A stretch of DNA of 64,000 bases from Cupriavidus sp. D384 (lineage in GTDB: Bacteria > Pseudomonadota > Gammaproteobacteria > Burkholderiales > Burkholderiaceae). Position 1 is the stretch's first letter, and each line of letters opens with the position of its first letter. Both the position numbers and the translations under genes were made by a program. This document shows positions 8,993 through 16,798 of the stretch, in pieces. The stretch covers positions 1-64,000 of the forward strand of contig NZ_BBQI01000131.1 of NCBI RefSeq assembly GCF_001652915.1, given 5' to 3'. A model generated the notes under the pieces. The model was not told the origin of the DNA, searched no databases, and saw nothing but the letters and a program-made list of their open reading frames with translations.

Positions 8993-9219
8993 CGGCAGGT
9001 TGGCGGGCCCGGAAGGCCAAGGCGCCCATTGAAGCGCAAGGGCGGCGGCGATGCAACCGCCCTGCGCGTCGCGGCGGGCTTTGTGTCGCAATGTATCAGC
9101 CGGGCGCGCCGAGACAGACGCATACCCGGCGCCGATCCGATGACACACAGCCGATACGCCGGCCGCTCACGCTACAGCCATTGCCCAGTTTCGCAAACCG
9201 GTACCCCTGGAGGATCATC

Positions 9220-9858
9220 ATGAAGCTGTATGCCAACGAGGTTTCATCGGCCACATCGCGCGTACGCATTGCGCTGGCCATCAAAGGACTGGCGGTGGAC
9301 ATCCAGCCCGTCACCATCTTCGGCGATGCCGCCGAGTCGCGCCAGGCGGCGTACCGTGCGATCAACCCGCAAGGGCTCGTACCGGCACTGGAGACTGACA
9401 CTGGCGAGCTGATCACACAATCTCTGGCGATCATCGAATACCTGGATGAACGGTTCCGCGCGCCGCCGCTGCTGCCCGCCGATCCGGAAGACCGCGCGTT
9501 CGCCCGTGCCATTGCGCTGGCGATTGCCAGCGAGATCCATGCCCTGCTGCCGCCTCGGGTGGCCGCCCGGCTGTCGCAGATTCCGGGCATGGATGCCGAC
9601 GGCGTCGCCGCATGGGTGCGCCATTGGGTCGATGTCGGCCTGAGCGCCGTCGAAGACCGCCTGGCCGCACGCCGCACAGGGCCCTATGTGGTGGGCAATT
9701 TGCCGACGATTGCCGACATCTACCTGTTCCCGCAGGTCATCAGCGCGGCGCGCATGGGCTTCGATGTGCCGCAGCGCTGGCCGAACATCGCGGAAATCGT
9801 CGCGCGCCTGCACGACATCCCCGCCTTCGCGCAGAACGCACCGGCGCCGCGCACGTAA
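9220..9858 (+). CDS. Glutathione S-transferase, zeta/maleylacetoacetate isomerase-like
   Basis: A 212-aa cytosolic glutathione transferase. The thioredoxin-like N-terminal domain has the zeta-type SSATSRVRIAL active-site loop at residues 9-19 (where the catalytic serine lies), NPQGLVPAL near 50, and TQSLAIIEYLDE for glutathione binding. The C-terminal helical domain contains PTIADIYLFPQV. These features fit maleylacetoacetate isomerase, which acts in tyrosine/homogentisate breakdown, but no other gene of that pathway is near. A GGAGG box lies 7-8 nt before the ATG. An 8986 upstream extension of the frame is not supported. Confidence 0.85.
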   Translation: MKLYANEVSSATSRVRIALAIKGLAVDIQPVTIFGDAAESRQAAYRAINPQGLVPALETDTGELITQSLAIIEYLDERFRAPPLLPADPEDRAFARAIALAIASEIHALLPPRVAARLSQIPGMDADGVAAWVRHWVDVGLSAVEDRLAARRTGPYVVGNLPTIADIYLFPQVISAARMGFDVPQRWPNIAEIVARLHDIPAFAQNAPAPRT

Positions 9859-9980
9859 TCGCGGAGGCGGATCGGGGCCGGGGAGCCGTCGACAGCATAA
9901 GCAACCGCGAAATCGTTCGTTGGCCTGTGCCCGGGGCAAGCGTACGGTCTGGCTTTCCGCCATTCGATCCGTACGCACGC

Positions 9981-10931
9981 ATGTCCAGCTCCCGCCGACA
10001 GTTCCTGCACGCCGCCAGCGCCGGCGCCTTGACGACCCTGTTGCCAGCGGTCACACACGCCCAACCCCGCCAGGTATTGAAGGCCGGCGACCAGAAAGGC
10101 GGCCTGCGCGCGCTGCTCGAATCGGCCGACGCGCTCAAGGGGCTGGCCTATGACATCCAGTGGACCGAATTCCCGGCTGCGGCACCGCTGGCCGAGGCGC
10201 TCAATGCCGGCGCCGTCGACAGCGGGCCCATCGGCGATGCGCCGGCCATCTTTGCGCTGGCCGCCGGTACGCGCATCCGGCTGATCGGCGCCAACCGCTC
10301 GGATCCCTACGGCACGGCAGTGCTGGTGCGCCCCGACTCGCCGCTGAAGGGTGCGGCCGACCTCAAGGGCAAGCGCATCGGCACGAATCGTGGATCGATC
10401 GGCCATTTCGTCGCGCTCAAGGCGTTGGCATCGGCCGGCCTCAAACCGGAGGATGCCGATTTCCGCTTCCTGCCGCCTGCAGATGCCAAGCTGGCCCTGA
10501 CCAACGGCTCGGTCGACGCGTGGTCGACGTGGGAACCGTACACGGCCATGGCCGAGACCAGCGGCCATGCACGCGTGCTGGCAAGCGGACGGGGGTTGTG
10601 GTCAGGATTGAGCTATCTGGCGGCAACCGACGCCGCGCTGGCAAGCAAACGTGCGGTGCTGGCCGATTTCCTGCAGCGCGTGGTGCGTGCGCAAGAGTGG
10701 TCCTACCAGCACGTGCCCGAGTTCTCGGCCACGCTGGCGCGGATCATCGGCATTCCGCCCGAGGCAGCGCGGCTGCAGTTCGAACGCCGCCGCACCCGGT
10801 GGCAGCCCATCGATGCGGAACTGGTGACCATCCAGCAGCAGACCGCAGACTTCTACCTGAAGGCCGGGCTGCTCAGGCAGCGGCTGGATGTGGCCACCAC
10901 GTTCGATCGCGGCTTCGCGCTTAGCGCGTAG
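9981..10931 (+). CDS. Orphan ABC-type substrate-binding protein, SsuA/NMT1-like, Tat-exported
   Basis: A 316-aa periplasmic binding protein of the aliphatic sulfonate/nitrate/taurine type. The N-terminus has a twin-arginine signal (SSRRQFLHAASAGALTT, residues 2-18) with likely cleavage after THAQ. DLKGKRIGTNRGS and the AWSTWEPY block are typical of SsuA-like proteins. No permease or ATPase gene is adjacent, so the partner must be elsewhere or the protein acts alone. It is 122 bp after the GST gene, and its 3' end overlaps the convergent M20 peptidase gene by 11 bp. The ligand is not predictable. Confidence 0.85.
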   Translation: MSSSRRQFLHAASAGALTTLLPAVTHAQPRQVLKAGDQKGGLRALLESADALKGLAYDIQWTEFPAAAPLAEALNAGAVDSGPIGDAPAIFALAAGTRIRLIGANRSDPYGTAVLVRPDSPLKGAADLKGKRIGTNRGSIGHFVALKALASAGLKPEDADFRFLPPADAKLALTNGSVDAWSTWEPYTAMAETSGHARVLASGRGLWSGLSYLAATDAALASKRAVLADFLQRVVRAQEWSYQHVPEFSATLARIIGIPPEAARLQFERRRTRWQPIDAELVTIQQQTADFYLKAGLLRQRLDVATTFDRGFALSA

Positions 10932-12279
10932 CCGCCGGCCTGGCGGGCCGCTTTGCCAGCAGCGGGTCGCCGACGCCGTCCACGCCCACCAGGCCCAGCA
11001 CGGTGGTCAGACCCCACTGCGCGCCTTCGTAGGCGTTGGCCGGGTCGAACCACTCGTCGCGTGAATGCGACCCGCCCGACTTGCCGCCGCTGCCGATGAT
11101 GATGGCCGGAATGCCCAGCGCCATCGGCACATTGGCGTCGGTGCTGCCACCGCGCAGCGAAGGCGCTTCCTTGCTGTGAGCCTTGATGACACGCACGGCC
11201 GACTGCACGATCACCGAATCGGTGGGCGTGATGCCGGCGGGCCGGTCGCCGATCATGCGCGCCTGGTACGTGATTTCCTGCCCCTTGGCCGGCTTCCAGC
11301 GCGCATTTTCATCGGCCACGCCGGCGGCGATGGCATCCATGATGTGCTTCTCGGTTTCCAGCAGCGACGGCGTGCCATTGGAGCGGATGTCGATCGCCAT
11401 GCGGGCATCGCCTGCGATGGCATTCACCGAGGTGCCGCCCCCGACCGTGCCCACCGTGAATGTGGTCTTGGGATCGGTGGGCGTCTTCACGTCGCCGATC
11501 TTGCCAATCGCACGGCCCATCGCGTGAATGGCGCTGGGCAGGCCGAAGGCCCCGAAGCTGTGGCCGCCGGGGCCCTTGAACGTGACTTCGTAGCGATGGC
11601 TGCCGGTGCCCTGCGTCAGCACGCGCTCGCCGGTGCCGGGCTCGATGCCGACCATGCCGTCGATATCGGGATGGTCGCGGAACACCGCCTTCATGCCGCG
11701 CAGGTTGCCCAGTTCCTCCTCGCCCACATTGCCGACGAACACCAGGTCGCCAACGGTGCGCACCTTGTTCTCGTTGAGCACCTTGAGCCACGACAGCAGC
11801 ACGGCCAGCCCGCGCGTATCGTCGCCAATGCCGGGCGCGTAGAGCTTGCCGTCGCGCGACTTCACCGTGACATCGGTGCCTTCCGGAAAGACCGTATCGA
11901 GGTGGGCGGAGATCAGCAGCCGGGGGCCGTTGCCGGTGCCCTTGCGGATACCGATGGCATTGCCTTCGGCATCGATATGGGCGTCGGTCAGGCCCAGCGC
12001 CTTGAGCCGCGACACGAAATACTCGGCGCGCGCCTTTTCCTTGAACGGCGGCGCCGGAATCTCGGTCATGGTCTTGAGTTCCGTCAGCGCCCGCGCGTCG
12101 TCTGCCCGCACGTCGGCCATCAGCTTCTGGTAAAGCGGCGCGGCTTCGAGCCGGGCATAGGCACTGTCAACGTTGGGGGAAACCTGCGGGACGGTCAGCG
12201 TCTGACCCTGGGCGATGCCGGCGAATGCGGAAACTGCGGCGGCAACGGAGACTGCAACAACGGTACGGCGAGCATGCAT
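10921..12279 (-). CDS. Secreted M20-family metallopeptidase
   Basis: A 452-aa zinc peptidase of the M20/ArgE/CPG2 clan with an N-terminal signal peptide (residues 1-26, ending GIAQG). The metal and catalytic residues are visible: HLD in SAHLDTVFPEG, the bridging Asp in GIGDDTRG, the general base pair EE in GNVGEEELGN, Glu in GIEPG, and a C-terminal His in GSHSRDEW. An intact dimerisation domain (GPGGHSFG) lies between. The start chosen is the ATG preceding the signal peptide, with a GAGG box about 10 nt upstream. Natural substrate unknown; periplasmic peptide or N-acyl amino acid hydrolysis is likely. Confidence 0.9.
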   Translation of the reverse strand: MHARRTVVAVSVAAAVSAFAGIAQGQTLTVPQVSPNVDSAYARLEAAPLYQKLMADVRADDARALTELKTMTEIPAPPFKEKARAEYFVSRLKALGLTDAHIDAEGNAIGIRKGTGNGPRLLISAHLDTVFPEGTDVTVKSRDGKLYAPGIGDDTRGLAVLLSWLKVLNENKVRTVGDLVFVGNVGEEELGNLRGMKAVFRDHPDIDGMVGIEPGTGERVLTQGTGSHRYEVTFKGPGGHSFGAFGLPSAIHAMGRAIGKIGDVKTPTDPKTTFTVGTVGGGTSVNAIAGDARMAIDIRSNGTPSLLETEKHIMDAIAAGVADENARWKPAKGQEITYQARMIGDRPAGITPTDSVIVQSAVRVIKAHSKEAPSLRGGSTDANVPMALGIPAIIIGSGGKSGGSHSRDEWFDPANAYEGAQWGLTTVLGLVGVDGVGDPLLAKRPARPAATR

Positions 12280-12387
12280 GGGGGCGATCCTCTGGCAGTA
12301 GGAAACCGTGGTTGCCCACGATTGTGCCAGCGAATGCGCCGCCATGTGACGGAAAACACCCGTACGGCGCTTCCCCGCAACAGGCCC

Positions 12388-12419
12388 GGGACGCACCGGC
12401 AGCCTTGCCGGCGCGTCCC
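12388..12419 (-). terminator. Hairpin at the end of the mot-che operon
   Basis: Fourteen-base arms (12388-12401 and 12406-12419) pair with one mismatch around a 4-nt loop, 11 bp past the cheZ stop. There is no U-run, so it may be a Rho-dependent stop or an mRNA 3' stabiliser. Confidence 0.6.
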
Positions 12420-12430
12420 GTTTGCCGGGC

Positions 12431-13066
12431 TCAGAAGCCCAGGCTGGCCAGCAGGTCGTCCACCTGCGACTGGTCCGACACCACGTCGGTCTTGCCTTCG
12501 GGGTTGATCTGCGGACCGTTCATGAGCGTGGGGGGCGCTTCCACGCGCCGTTCGGCCGGCACGTTGTCGATCAGCACCTGCAGCAGTTCCTGCTCCAGGG
12601 TGCGGATCATGTCCATCATCTTCTTGATCACCTGGCCGGTCAGGTCCTGGAAGTCCTGGGCCATCATGATCTCGAGCAGGTGGCTGCCGGTAGCCTTGGC
12701 CTTCTGCGGGACTTCGGTCAGGAACTCGCGGGTGTCCAGCACCAGTGCGCGGGCATCGCCCAGCTCCACCGGTTGCGCGAACCACTCGTCCCAACGCTTG
12801 TCCAGCGCGGTGGCCTTGCTTTCCAGATCTTCCTGCAGCGGCTGTGCCAGCTCGACGGCGGTGAGCGTGCGCTCGGCCGCCTGCTCGGTCATGGCGGCGA
12901 TGTAGCTCAGGCGGTCGCGCGCATCGGGAATGGCCAGGGCGGCCTTCTCGATTTCCTTGTCGAGCCCCAGCTCCCGCATGTTGTCGCGCAGCATTCGCGT
13001 CAGGTTGCCGATGCGATGGATGATCTGCTCGGCCGATTCTTGGCTGAAAGTCGGAGTCGTCGACAT
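12431..13066 (-). CDS. cheZ: Chemotaxis phosphatase CheZ
   Basis: Dephosphorylates CheY-P to end the motor signal. The 211-aa all-helical protein has the catalytic block AQDFQDLTGQVIKKM, with D141 and Q145 matching Asp143 and Gln147 of E. coli CheZ. The last residues, DDLLASLGF, are the amphipathic CheY-binding tail. It is the last gene of the mot-che operon, 15 bp after cheY, and is followed by a strong hairpin. Confidence 0.96.
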   Translation of the reverse strand: MSTTPTFSQESAEQIIHRIGNLTRMLRDNMRELGLDKEIEKAALAIPDARDRLSYIAAMTEQAAERTLTAVELAQPLQEDLESKATALDKRWDEWFAQPVELGDARALVLDTREFLTEVPQKAKATGSHLLEIMMAQDFQDLTGQVIKKMMDMIRTLEQELLQVLIDNVPAERRVEAPPTLMNGPQINPEGKTDVVSDQSQVDDLLASLGF

Positions 13067-13081
13067 GTCGCGTACCTCTTC

Positions 13082-13468
13082 TTATTGACCCAGCTTCTCG
13101 AAGATCTTGGTGATCTTTTCGTCCAGCGTCGCTGCCGTGAAGGGCTTGACCACATAGCCGTTGGCGCCAGCCTGCGCAGCAGCGATGATGTTCTCCTTCT
13201 TGGCCTCGGCCGTCACCATCAGCACCGGCGTCTTGGCGATTTCGGGAATCGCGCGGATCGACTGCAGCATGGTCAGGCCGTCCATGTTCGGCATGTTCCA
13301 GTCCGACACCACGAACTGGAAGCTGCCGTCCTTGACTTTTTCCAGGCCGGCGGCGCCGTCTTCGGCTTCCTCGACGTTGGTGAACCCCAGCTCCTTGAGC
13401 AGGTTGCGAATGATCCGACGCATGGTCGGGAAGTCATCGACCACGAGGATCTTGATGTTCTTGTCCAC
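13082..13468 (-). CDS. cheY: Chemotaxis response regulator CheY
   Basis: Single-domain receiver that carries the signal from CheA to the flagellar switch. The 128-aa protein has the acid pair D11/D12, the phospho-acceptor D56 (SDWNMPNMDG), the switch threonine in MVTAEA, and YVVKPF with the conserved Tyr and Lys. The start is GTG at 13468 with GGAG about 10 nt upstream; this gives the usual CheY length, while the frame upstream is non-conserved. Lies between cheB and cheZ. Confidence 0.96.
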   Translation of the reverse strand: MDKNIKILVVDDFPTMRRIIRNLLKELGFTNVEEAEDGAAGLEKVKDGSFQFVVSDWNMPNMDGLTMLQSIRAIPEIAKTPVLMVTAEAKKENIIAAAQAGANGYVVKPFTAATLDEKITKIFEKLGQ

Positions 13469-13550
13469 TATACGGCTCCAAAACGGTTGCGGATGACGGG
13501 GCCATCCGGTTGATGTTGCTGATCTGACCTCTCGCGCGCGAGATCCAGGA

Positions 13551-14624
13551 CTACACGCGCTGCGCCCGTGCGCCAAACGTGGCCAGGTGCGCCATGACGC
13601 GCTGGCTCATCTGGTTCAGGGGCACCACTTCATGCACGCCGCCGGTGGCGATAGCTTCCTTCGGCATGCCAAACACGATGCAGGACTGTTCGTCCTGCGC
13701 CAGGTTGTACGATCCGGCCTCGCGCATGCGCAGCATGCCGCGGGCTCCATCCTTGCCCATGCCGGTCAGGATCACGCCGGTCACGTTCTTGCCGCCATGG
13801 ATCGCGGCGGAATCGAACAGCACGTCCACCGACGGGCGATGCCGGTTCACCGGCGCTTCCTGCGACAGGTGCGCCACGTAGTTGGCACCGCTGCGCGCCA
13901 GCAGCAGATGGGAGTCGCCCGGCGCGATATACGCGTAGCCGGGCAGCACGCGCTCGCCGTGCTCCGCTTCCTTGACCGTGATACGGCACAGGCCGTTCAG
14001 GCGCTGCGCGAACGACTTCGTGAAGCCGGCCGGCATGTGCTGCACGATCATGACCGCCGGTGAGTCCGGCGGCAGCGGCATCAGGAATTCCTTGATGGCC
14101 TCGGTGCCGCCCGTGGATGCGCCGACGATGATCAGCTTTTCGGTCGACAGCAGCGGCGCGCGCAGCATCGGCGCGGCCGGAGCGCTGCCCGCGGCAGCCT
14201 CGGTCCGGGCGCGCACGCGCGCCCGCGATGCAGCACGCAGCTTGTCGGCGATGGTGTCGGTGTATTCGATCAGCCCTTCGCGAATGCCCAGCTTGGGCTT
14301 GGTCACGAAGTCGACGGCGCCCAGTTCCAGCGCGCGCATCGTGATTTCGGAGCCGCGCTCGGTCAGCGACGACACCATCAGCACCGGCATCGGCCGCAGG
14401 CGCATCAGGCGTTCCAGAAAGTCGAGCCCGTCCATCCGTGGCATTTCCACGTCCAGCGTCAGCACGTCCGGGTTCAGGCGCTTGATCATGTCGCGCGCCA
14501 CCAGCGGGTCGGGGGCGGTACCCACCACCTCCATGTCCGGCTGGCTGTTGATGATCTCCGTCATCAGGCTGCGGATCAGCGCGGAATCATCCACGCACAG
14601 CACCTTGATCTTCGCGGCGGTCAT
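13551..14624 (-). CDS. cheB: Chemotaxis methylesterase/glutaminase CheB
   Basis: Removes methyl groups from receptor glutamates and deamidates glutamines when phosphorylated by CheA, giving adaptation. The 357-aa protein has an N-terminal receiver (D12, D13, phospho-acceptor D58 in LDVEMPRMDG), a linker near 132-158 and a C-terminal esterase with the catalytic triad visible as S170 (GASTGG), H196 (VQHMPAG) and D292 (GMGKDGARG). Located between cheD and cheY in the mot-che operon. Confidence 0.96.
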   Translation of the reverse strand: MTAAKIKVLCVDDSALIRSLMTEIINSQPDMEVVGTAPDPLVARDMIKRLNPDVLTLDVEMPRMDGLDFLERLMRLRPMPVLMVSSLTERGSEITMRALELGAVDFVTKPKLGIREGLIEYTDTIADKLRAASRARVRARTEAAAGSAPAAPMLRAPLLSTEKLIIVGASTGGTEAIKEFLMPLPPDSPAVMIVQHMPAGFTKSFAQRLNGLCRITVKEAEHGERVLPGYAYIAPGDSHLLLARSGANYVAHLSQEAPVNRHRPSVDVLFDSAAIHGGKNVTGVILTGMGKDGARGMLRMREAGSYNLAQDEQSCIVFGMPKEAIATGGVHEVVPLNQMSQRVMAHLATFGARAQRV

Positions 14625-14647
14625 ATTGGTCTCTACGTCTTCAGTTT

Positions 14648-15310
14648 TCAGGTCGGCGACTTGGCCGATGCCTGCCGCGTAAACAAAGCCACGGCACCAC
14701 GGGCGGGCGCCTTTGTGGATGTGGACAGCGCGCGTGCCAAGGCACGCTCGTCGCGCTCCACGCCAACCGTGTCGTCCTGGCGGGTCAGCCGGCGCACCAG
14801 CGCCAGCCCCGTGCCCGGAAAATAGCTGACGCGTCGCGCGTGCGGCCCGCGCAGGTCCTGCGCGGCCACCCGTATCTCTTCGGTGCGCAGGTACTTCAGT
14901 ACGAAATCGGCATTCCGGTCCCCAATATTGAGGGTCGTCATGTTCGCCAGTACCGCGCCGCCGCCAAACACCTTGGCTTCCAGGCGCTCGCGCCGGGCGC
15001 CCATCTTCAGCAGCTCATTGATCAGCACTTCCAGCGCGTAGCAGCCGTATCGCATCGACGCCGACAGCATGCGGTCGGGGCCGGCGTTCTCGTCGTCGGG
15101 CAGCATGAAATGGTTCATGCCACCCACGCCGGCCACTTCGTCGCGGATGCATGCGGCCACGCACGATCCCAGCACCGTGGTCAGCACCACGTCGTCACCG
15201 GTCACGTAATACTCGTTGGGCAGCAGCTTGATGGCCTGCTTGCCGAATTCGCGATCGAAGTACTTTCGCGTGGCAATGGCCTCGGGCATCTGGGGGGTGC
15301 CGCGCATCAT
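14648..15310 (-). CDS. cheD: Receptor glutamine deamidase CheD
   Basis: Deamidates glutamine side chains of chemoreceptors, making them methylatable. The 220-aa protein has the catalytic cysteine C50 in LGSCVAACI, the catalytic His67 in GGMNHFMLP, and FGGGAVLANMT later in the domain. The ATG overlaps the cheR stop (ATGA) and is preceded by GGAGGT. The last 45 residues are low-complexity and poorly conserved in the family. Confidence 0.95.
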   Translation of the reverse strand: MMRGTPQMPEAIATRKYFDREFGKQAIKLLPNEYYVTGDDVVLTTVLGSCVAACIRDEVAGVGGMNHFMLPDDENAGPDRMLSASMRYGCYALEVLINELLKMGARRERLEAKVFGGGAVLANMTTLNIGDRNADFVLKYLRTEEIRVAAQDLRGPHARRVSYFPGTGLALVRRLTRQDDTVGVERDERALARALSTSTKAPARGAVALFTRQASAKSPT

Positions 15311-16218
15311 GCACCTCCGCCCTTGCCCGCCAGTTCATACACGGTCTGCCCGCGCAGCTGGAACGCACGCGTGACATACGAGAAGTTCTCCGAATGTCCG
15401 GCAAACAACAGGCCATTCGGCTTGAGCAGCGGTGCAAACCGTTCCAGGATGCGGCCCTGGGTCGGCTTGTCGAAGTAGATCATCACGTTGCGGCAGAAGA
15501 TCGCGTCGAACTTCTCGCGAATGCCCCAGTCGGGCGCCAGCAGGTTCAGCGGCTCGAACGTGATGGTCGATGCCAGGTCCGGCTTGACCTTGACCGACCC
15601 GGCGCGTGCCCCGGTGCCCTTCAGGAAGAAGCGCTTGAGCTGTTCCTGCTGCAGCCGGGCCACCTGCTCGGTCGTATAGACCCCGGCGCGGGCCTTCGCC
15701 AGCACCTGGGTATCGATATCGGTGGCAAGCACGGTGCCGCCGCGGTCGCCCAGCGCCTCGGCCAGCGTGATGGCGATCGAATACGGCTCTTCGCCGGTAG
15801 ACGCCGCCGCGCACCAGACGCTGTAGGGGCGGCCAACCTTTTTGGCATGTTCGGCCAGCAGCGGGAAGTGATGCGCCTCACGGAAGAACGACGTGAGGTT
15901 GGTGGTCAGCGCGTTGGTGAAGTATTCCCACTCGTCGGACCGGTCGTCCGCTTCGAGCAGTTCCAGGTACGAGCCGAAGTCGCTGAGCTGCAGCGAGCGC
16001 AGCCGCCGCGCCAGACGGCTGTACACCATCTCGCGCTTGTGGCTGCCCAGCGAGATGCCGGCGCGCTTGTGAATCAGCGCGCGCACCTTCTCGAAGTCGC
16101 GCTCGGTCAGCAGGAAGTCACGCATGTCGTCGCGCAGGGGCGCCAGCACCGGCGCAGCCGTGCTGGCGGCCGCGCCTGGCTTCCCGGTGGCACTGGAGGA
16201 AGAACGGAGCGGCGTCAT
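15307..16218 (-). CDS. cheR: Chemoreceptor methyltransferase CheR
   Basis: SAM-dependent glutamate O-methyltransferase acting on chemoreceptors. The 303-aa protein has a non-conserved N-terminal tail of about 30 residues, the helical CheR_N domain (ERDFEKVRALIHKRAGISL), then the methyltransferase domain with the SAM site CAAASTGEEPYSIA and the CRNVMIYFD motif. The receptor at 23063 ends in DWSAF and the one at 30144 in NWAAF, which are the likely CheR-binding pentapeptides. Overlaps cheD by 4 bp. Confidence 0.96.
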   Translation of the reverse strand: MTPLRSSSSATGKPGAAASTAAPVLAPLRDDMRDFLLTERDFEKVRALIHKRAGISLGSHKREMVYSRLARRLRSLQLSDFGSYLELLEADDRSDEWEYFTNALTTNLTSFFREAHHFPLLAEHAKKVGRPYSVWCAAASTGEEPYSIAITLAEALGDRGGTVLATDIDTQVLAKARAGVYTTEQVARLQQEQLKRFFLKGTGARAGSVKVKPDLASTITFEPLNLLAPDWGIREKFDAIFCRNVMIYFDKPTQGRILERFAPLLKPNGLLFAGHSENFSYVTRAFQLRGQTVYELAGKGGGA

Positions 16219-16282
16219 GAGCGTATTTCGTCAGGGTTGCCGATAGTCGGCGGTACAGGCAGTTGGGGGCGATCCGGCGCGT

Positions 16283-16777
16283 TCAGGCGAGCTCGGCTTC
16301 GATCAGTTCCATCTCGGCACTGGTCATCATGCGTTCGATGTCGATCAGGATCAGCATCCGGCCTTCCACCGAACCGAGGCCGGTCAGGTGTTCGTTGGAT
16401 ACCGACACGCCAAACTCCGGCGCGGCCTTGATGTCGTCGCCCGTCAGCGTGAGCACGTCAGAAACGCCGTCGACCACGATGCCGACCACGCGCCCCGCCA
16501 CGTTCAGGATGATCACCACGGTCTGGTGGTCATAGCGCACGTTGGCGAGGTTGAACTTCAGGCGCAGGTCCACGATCGGCACGATCACGCCCCGCAGGTT
16601 CGTCACGCCCTTGATGAAATCGGGCGCGTTGGCGATGCGGGTCACCGTCTCGTAGCTGCGGATCTCCTGCACCTTGAGGATGTCGATGCCATATTCCTCG
16701 GTGCCCAGCGTGAAGACCAGGTATTCCTGGCCAGAGGCTTCGCTGCCCTGGGTATCGATGTGTCCGATGCCGGCCAT
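16283..16777 (-). CDS. cheW: Chemotaxis adaptor CheW (operon copy)
   Basis: Couples receptors to the CheA kinase. The 164-aa SH3-like protein shows QEYLVFTLGTEEYGIDILKVQEIR, the NAPDFIKGVTNLRG receptor-binding face, VPIVDLRLKF and VDGVSDVL blocks. Sits 21 bp after cheA. A second, similar CheW is at 26806-27294. Confidence 0.96.
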   Translation of the reverse strand: MAGIGHIDTQGSEASGQEYLVFTLGTEEYGIDILKVQEIRSYETVTRIANAPDFIKGVTNLRGVIVPIVDLRLKFNLANVRYDHQTVVIILNVAGRVVGIVVDGVSDVLTLTGDDIKAAPEFGVSVSNEHLTGLGSVEGRMLILIDIERMMTSAEMELIEAELA

Positions 16778-16798
16778 GTCTGTTCTCCTTGCTGTCGA

